A stretch of DNA of 64,000 nucleotides from an uncultured Acetatifactor sp. (GTDB lineage Bacteria > Bacillota > Clostridia > Lachnospirales > Lachnospiraceae): NCBI GenBank assembly GCA_910577665.1, contig CAJTOJ010000015.1, positions 1 through 64,000 on the forward strand, in the 5' to 3' direction. Made by a program: the position numbers and the translations under genes. The notes beneath the pieces were generated by a model that saw only the letters and a list, made by a program, of their open reading frames with translations, made no database searches and had not been told where the DNA came from. Below are positions 60,194 to 64,000 of this stretch, piece by piece (the stretch's first letter is position 1; every line of letters begins with the position of its first letter).

Positions 60194-60276
60194 CTTACAT
60201 CTCCATGCCCGCCTTTGGCGGGCACTCATTTCAATATTTGCTTTTTGATGGCAGACCGCAGGTCCGGCATAGGAAG
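60194..60276. repeat. dispersed hairpin-plus-Shine-Dalgarno module, copy 3 (uvrA leader)
   Basis: This resembles 6838-6919 over its full length. The hairpin here is GCCCGCC/GGCGGGC (7 bp, 3-nt loop; 60207-60223), followed on the minus strand by ATGGAGATGTAAG. The shared distal part reads AGGTCCGGCATAGGAAG on the plus strand. No frame starts after its ribosome-site-like stretch. Confidence 0.65.
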
Positions 60277-60442
60277 CAGCGGGATATGGGTCTTCGCTCC
60301 GCTTCGTCCGGTGCTGATCATGCACCACCAACGCTACACACCCCTGGCAGCAAGGGCCAAATGGATGCTGACGCATCTGCCTGGCTCATTGCCCGCATTG
60401 GTCTCCTGTTACATTCGTGTCCTAATAGTGACTGCTATCCCC

Positions 60443-62506
60443 TTATGAATCCAGATCACGCAGCTTCTCTTTCAGCTCCACCATCTTGTCCCTGAGTTCT
60501 GCTGCCGCCTCGAAATTCAAGTCCGCCGCTGCTCTCTGCATCTTCTTCTGCACTTCTGCAATCAGCTTCTCCAGCTCCTTGCGATCCATGGATTCGGGAT
60601 CCTTTTCGAAACGCAGCTCCTCCTTGGCAATTACCCTGGAGATACTGATCAAGTCTCTCACTGCTTTCTTGATGGTAGTAGGTGTGATCCCATGTTCCTC
60701 ATTATACTGCATCTGGATCTTTCGGCGGCGGCTGGTTTCATCCAGGGCCATCCGCATGGAGTCTGTGATGGTATCCGCATACATGATCACATGACCCTCC
60801 GCGTTCCTGGCAGCCCGGCCGATGGTCTGGATCAAAGAAGTACCGCTTCGCAGGAATCCTTCCTTGTCCGCATCCAGAATAGCCACCAGGGAAATCTCCG
60901 GAATATCCAGTCCTTCCCTTAACAAATTGATACCCACCAGCACATCAAATACATCCAGGCGCATATCCCGGATGATCTCTGCCCGCTCCAGGGTGTCAAT
61001 GTCCGAGTGGAGATATTTTACCCGGATCCCCACCTCACGCATGTAATCTGTAAGGTCTTCCGCCATGCGCTTGGTCAAGGTGGTGATCAGCACCTTGTTG
61101 TGTTTCTCCACTTCCCTATTTACTGCCCCGATGAGATCATCGATCTGGCCCTCCACAGGACGCACATCCACTTCGGGATCCAGCAGCCCCGTAGGACGGA
61201 TGATCTGCTCTGTGCGCAACAGCTCATGAGCTGCCTCATAGTCCGAAGGTGTAGCAGACACAAACAGCATCTGGTCGATATGGGCTTCGAACTCCTCAAA
61301 ATTTAACGGCCTGTTGTCCAGGGCAGAGGGCAGCCGGAAGCCATAATCCACCAGGGTCAGCTTCCTGGACCGGTCTCCCGCATACATACCCCTGATCTGT
61401 GGAATTGTCATATGGGACTCATCAATAATGATCAGATAGTCGTCCCGGAAGAAATCCATCAGCGTCATAGGTGGTTCTCCTGGTGCGGAACCGTTCAAGT
61501 GCCGGGAATAGTTCTCTATACCGGAACAGAACCCTGTCTCCCGCAGCATCTCAATGTCAAAATTGGTCCGTTCCGCTATACGCTGGGCCTCAATCAGCTT
61601 ATCCTCCCCTTTAAAGAAACGTACCCTCTCCTCCATCTCCTTCTCGATGTTGTCACAGGCTGTCTTGATCTTCTCCTGGGACACCACATAGTGGGAGGCC
61701 GGGAAGATGGCAATATGATTCAATGCCGAATGGATCCTGCCAGACAGTGGTTCTACCTCTGCAATTCTGTCGATCTCATCCCCAAAAAACTCCACCCGGA
61801 TCAGATAGTCCCCGCCCTGGGCTGGATACACCTCAATTACATCGCCATGAACCCGGAAACACCCTCTCTGCAGGTCTATCTCATTCCTGGTATACTGGAT
61901 ATCCACCAGCTCCCGCAACACCTGGTCCCTGTCCTTCACCATACCGGGTCTCAGGGATACTACCATATCCTGGTATTCATCCGGGCTGCCCAGGCCATAG
62001 ATACAGGAGACACTGGCCACTACCACCACATCCCGCCGCTCGGTCAAAGATACCGTGGCAGACAACCGCAGCTTGTCTATCTCATCATTGATGGAAGAAT
62101 CCTTGGCAATATAGGTGTCAGAGGATGGCACATAAGCTTCCGGCTGGTAGTAATCGTAGTAGGAGACAAAGTATTCTACCGCGTTCTCCGGGAAAAATTC
62201 CTTGAACTCGCCGTAGAGCTGCCCAGCCAAGGTCTTGTTGTGAGCAATGACCAGAGTGGGCTTATTTAGGGCCTGAATAATATTAGCCATAGTAAAGGTC
62301 TTGCCGGAGCCGGTAACGCCCAGTAAGGTCTGGAACTGGTTACCCTCCCGGAACCCTTTGACCAGCTCGGCGATAGCCTGTGGCTGGTCGCCTGTGGGCT
62401 TGTATGGGGCTTGTAATTTAAAAACCTGCCCGTCCTTTGGGCTGCTTTTATGAGCAAGTAGCTGACTATTGTCGGCGGATTGCGAATTTTCTTTTTTATC
62501 TGGCAT
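60443..62506 (-). CDS. uvrB: excinuclease ABC subunit B
   Basis: This 687-residue DNA repair helicase-like protein has Walker A LLGVTGSGKTFTMANIIQAL, the beta-hairpin YYDYYQPEAYVPSSDTYIAK, the DESHMTIPQIRGMY motif and motif VI SLIQTIGRAARNAEGHVIMY. The C-terminal UvrC-binding UVR motif (LEKLIAEVQKKMQRAAADLN, FEAAAELRDKMVELKEKL) is intact. I start at ATG 62506 with GGAGG 7 nt upstream. Residues 1-45 are a Ser/Gln/Lys-rich tail not common in the family. A LexA-type box lies 450 bp upstream. Confidence 0.97.
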   Translation of the reverse strand: MPDKKENSQSADNSQLLAHKSSPKDGQVFKLQAPYKPTGDQPQAIAELVKGFREGNQFQTLLGVTGSGKTFTMANIIQALNKPTLVIAHNKTLAGQLYGEFKEFFPENAVEYFVSYYDYYQPEAYVPSSDTYIAKDSSINDEIDKLRLSATVSLTERRDVVVVASVSCIYGLGSPDEYQDMVVSLRPGMVKDRDQVLRELVDIQYTRNEIDLQRGCFRVHGDVIEVYPAQGGDYLIRVEFFGDEIDRIAEVEPLSGRIHSALNHIAIFPASHYVVSQEKIKTACDNIEKEMEERVRFFKGEDKLIEAQRIAERTNFDIEMLRETGFCSGIENYSRHLNGSAPGEPPMTLMDFFRDDYLIIIDESHMTIPQIRGMYAGDRSRKLTLVDYGFRLPSALDNRPLNFEEFEAHIDQMLFVSATPSDYEAAHELLRTEQIIRPTGLLDPEVDVRPVEGQIDDLIGAVNREVEKHNKVLITTLTKRMAEDLTDYMREVGIRVKYLHSDIDTLERAEIIRDMRLDVFDVLVGINLLREGLDIPEISLVAILDADKEGFLRSGTSLIQTIGRAARNAEGHVIMYADTITDSMRMALDETSRRRKIQMQYNEEHGITPTTIKKAVRDLISISRVIAKEELRFEKDPESMDRKELEKLIAEVQKKMQRAAADLNFEAAAELRDKMVELKEKLRDLDS

Positions 62507-62661
62507 ATAAAACCCTCCAACTTGTGATGGGACACTCGAAAACAAGATTTCTCGTTGTCGCAACATTCGTCAAATACTCCTGCAAGCAGGGCATTTTCCT
62601 CACTGTTACCGAGCAAAAAATCGGCCTATTCTCCCGAAATTCGTGTAATTTGATTCACATT

Positions 62662-62770
62662 GTTACTGTTCACTCGATACTACCTCCAGGTGTTTTCACG
62701 CGTTCTATGCGTGACAAACCTAAGACTGTGTGCATCACATTGCTGTAACGGCTACGCCGTGCACAGTAAC
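62662..62770 (-). repeat. dispersed structured element, copy C
   Basis: Read on the minus strand this 109-bp unit begins GTTACTGTGCACGG and ends CGAGTGAACAGTAAC, like copy A. The core hairpin TCACGC/GCGTGA (62696-62714) has a 7-nt loop. An additional ACGGC/GCCGT stem lies near its 5' end. The 3' end faces uvrB, 156 bp away, the same orientation to a downstream gene as copies A and B. Confidence 0.85.
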
Positions 62771-62918
62771 TTTTCGATTCGTGTTAAATGAGCTTGCAAA
62801 GCTGGTGAATAAGCGTTATAATAACAATTATGCAGGTCAAAAAACATATTTCTGAAACAGAATATCTCTGAATAGCTCCAACCAGTACAATTAGTATTAT
62901 CCTGCTATTTGGTTTTTC

Positions 62919-62947
62919 ATTATAACACATAAGTCAAAAAAAGTACA
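62919..62947 (-). promoter_or_regulatory. possible distal promoter of uvrB
   Basis: On the minus strand -10 TATAAT (62919-62924) is preceded 17 bp by a weak -35 (GTACTT, 62942-62947). If used, the uvrB leader would be about 400 nt and include copy C of the dispersed element. Confidence 0.42.
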
Positions 62948-62958
62948 GGCCAAAATCG

Positions 62959-62970
62959 AACTTTTGTTCT
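62959..62970. promoter_or_regulatory. LexA/DinR-type SOS box
   Basis: GAACTTTTGTTC, preceded by C, matches the Gram-positive SOS box pattern CGAAC-N4-GTTC with the four central bases T. It is 11 bp upstream of the possible uvrB -35. uvrB is a classical SOS gene in Firmicutes. Confidence 0.7.
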
Positions 62971-63133
62971 GTGCTTTTTTATATCTTTTTATGCTCTTCA
63001 GTTGTGCCAGTATCTTGGTTTCATGCAAGGAATTCACTAATTTGTTCTATATAATTATCTTCTGAAGAATCTGCACTGCTTTCACTTTCTTCTTTCGGGA
63101 TTACTTCATCAATTGGGAGAGCATCTTTCTTCC

Positions 63134-63346
63134 TCAATACTCTTTTGGCAGCTCTGTAATACCGTATTTTTGCTTGAAAGCTTCCAATTCCGCACTGTTT
63201 GCGATAAAGCATTCCTCTTTAAACTCTCCTGTATGGATGTTTTTGAAGCCCGCCACCTGCTCTCCATTGCAGATGCTGCATTTTAAGATGGGTCTAAGAT
63301 TATCCCTGTCATAATCCGCCTGTTGTATTCTCTTTTTTCGAAACAT
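63134..63346 (-). CDS. small conserved protein of unknown function
   Basis: This 70-residue protein starts at ATG 63346 (MFRKKRIQQADYDRDNLRPI), continues with a two-Cys segment CSICNGEQVAGFKNIHTGEF and ends in ELEAFKQKYGITELPKEY. Start follows GAGAG. Such short Lachnospiraceae proteins with a SICxGEQVAGF core are conserved but have no known role that I can name. The next frame reads on for 40 acidic residues past its stop (to 63021), see findings. Confidence 0.6.
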   Translation of the reverse strand: MFRKKRIQQADYDRDNLRPILKCSICNGEQVAGFKNIHTGEFKEECFIANSAELEAFKQKYGITELPKEY

Positions 63347-63474
63347 TTCTCTCTCCTTGTTATAGCTCAGACCTGCTCCGCTCCCCTGGCTGCTTTTTCT
63401 CATCCCCAGAAGAAATACCAGACTGTAGAGTCCCAAACGATATCCCGTCGCCTGTCTCTGCGTTGCTACGGATT

Positions 63475-64000
63475 CTATGACATTCCTGGAAATGCCGCAG
63501 CGTACCCGCTAAACTCTCTCAGAAAAGGTTCCTGTGTATTTGTCATTCGAATCCCCAGCTTCCCGTCCTTACGGAATACCAGTTCCAGATAGACATGGCT
63601 GAGTACCTCTCCCGTCACATAGAACCGCATCAAAAACGTATTTTCTGTACGCCAAGCACCAGAACCCACCGCAGAAAATCTAGTGCCGGGAAATACCTGC
63701 TCCGCCCATTCCTGCCATGCAAATCTGAATTCTTTCACACCCTTTTTATCTTCCAGGACAATACATCCATCGTCAAAATCCGGTTGTATCCATTTCAGTC
63801 CCATGTTATTCGGTTCACAGATCCATTTCCTGCCGCTTGTCATTTTCGCCAGAGGAGAGTCTTTCTCTCCCTCGGCCACCGGAATACAGCACGGGATCTC
63901 CACCTTTTCAGCCCCTGCAAACTCTCTAAAAAATATACCATAAAAGGCATCATATATTATCTGTAATCCTGAAGGGCAGCCCTGTGTATCCCCCATAGTG
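63475..64000 (-). CDS. C-terminal part of an unidentified protein (5' end outside window)
   Basis: The frame is open to the window edge. The visible 173 residues from the first internal ATG (63996) include GVKEFRFAWQEWAEQVFPGT, then RTENTFLMRFYVTGEVLSHV and YLELVFRKDGKLGIRMTNTQ. The pattern of strands suggests the C-terminal beta domain of a larger protein, such as those found after beta-lactamase-like serine hydrolase domains. This is only a resemblance; I cannot confirm it without the N-terminus. The upstream context is not available. Confidence 0.6.
   Translation of the reverse strand, partial: TMGDTQGCPSGLQIIYDAFYGIFFREFAGAEKVEIPCCIPVAEGEKDSPLAKMTSGRKWICEPNNMGLKWIQPDFDDGCIVLEDKKGVKEFRFAWQEWAEQVFPGTRFSAVGSGAWRTENTFLMRFYVTGEVLSHVYLELVFRKDGKLGIRMTNTQEPFLREFSGYAAAFPGMS

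Noticed and set aside
62266..62616. 116-residue minus-strand frame overlapping the uvrB start
   Set aside because: Conflicts with the uvrB N-terminus and has no ribosome site.
1..64000. tRNA, rRNA, prophage or insertion sequence
   Set aside because: No clover-leaf, rRNA-like stretch, integrase or transposase pattern was seen on either strand.

Overview
The window comes from a flagellated, Gram-positive anaerobe of the Clostridia, most likely a Lachnospiraceae member of roughly balanced base composition. The signs are a Bacillus/Clostridium-type flagellar gene set (flgM-flgN-flgK-flgL-fliW-csrA-flaG-fliD-fliS, and mbl-flhO-flhP), a cdaA-cdaR-glmM block, queT, purine-rich AGGAGG ribosome sites, sigma-A and sigma-28 promoters, and an F-type ATP synthase whose c subunit carries sodium-type ligands. 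I see no phage, insertion sequence, CRISPR array, rRNA or tRNA. Most genes read on the minus strand.

Layout from low to high coordinate: (1) 1-957, the 3'-truncated gene of a secreted transglutaminase-like protein. (2) 1123-11752, a late flagellar cluster: a sigma-28 promoter drives flgM, flgN, two flgK paralogues, a long flgL, fliW and csrA; a second sigma-28 promoter drives flaG-fliD; a hairpin and a sigma-A promoter separate fliS-fliT. No flagellin gene lies here. (3) 11831-22138, an alpha-glucan locus: maltose-type ABC transporter (malE, malF, malG, no ATPase), type I pullulanase, amylo-1,6-glucosidase, HAD hydrolase, and a divergent LacI-family regulator with several GTTTCG-type inverted repeats between regulator and transporter. 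(4) 22251-28255, a membrane-anchored protein, queT behind a consensus promoter and a structured leader, an 840-residue exported protein of unknown function, a methyltransferase and a small conserved protein. (5) 28314-35683, the complete atpZ-I-B-E-F-H-A-G-D-C operon. (6) 36017-41314, DUF402 protein, coiled-coil SleB-like hydrolase, dCMP deaminase, upp, rpiB, threonylcarbamoyl-AMP synthase and a DUF212 protein. (7) 41479-49555, DUF3048 lipoprotein, leuA coupled to an HPr-like gene, glmM, cdaR, cdaA and a polytopic membrane protein. (8) 49609-57063, a small membrane protein, yvyF, comFC, recD2, flgJ-like, flhP, flhO and mbl. (9) 57253-64000, uvrA, uvrB with a LexA-type box upstream, and two poorly known genes, the last one cut by the window edge.

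The most unusual non-coding signal is a dispersed 109-134 bp element present three times (22991-23101, 35790-35923, 62662-62770). Each copy has GTTACTGT-type inverted ends and an internal hairpin with a 7-nt loop, and its stem shows paired base changes between copies. Every copy points the same way toward the gene it precedes (queT, the DUF402 gene, uvrB). Other notable non-coding signals are a 58-bp direct repeat between rpiB and upp, mutually exclusive stems ahead of the DUF3048 lipoprotein gene, a structured leader ahead of queT, and hairpin-plus-Shine-Dalgarno modules shared by flgL and uvrA.
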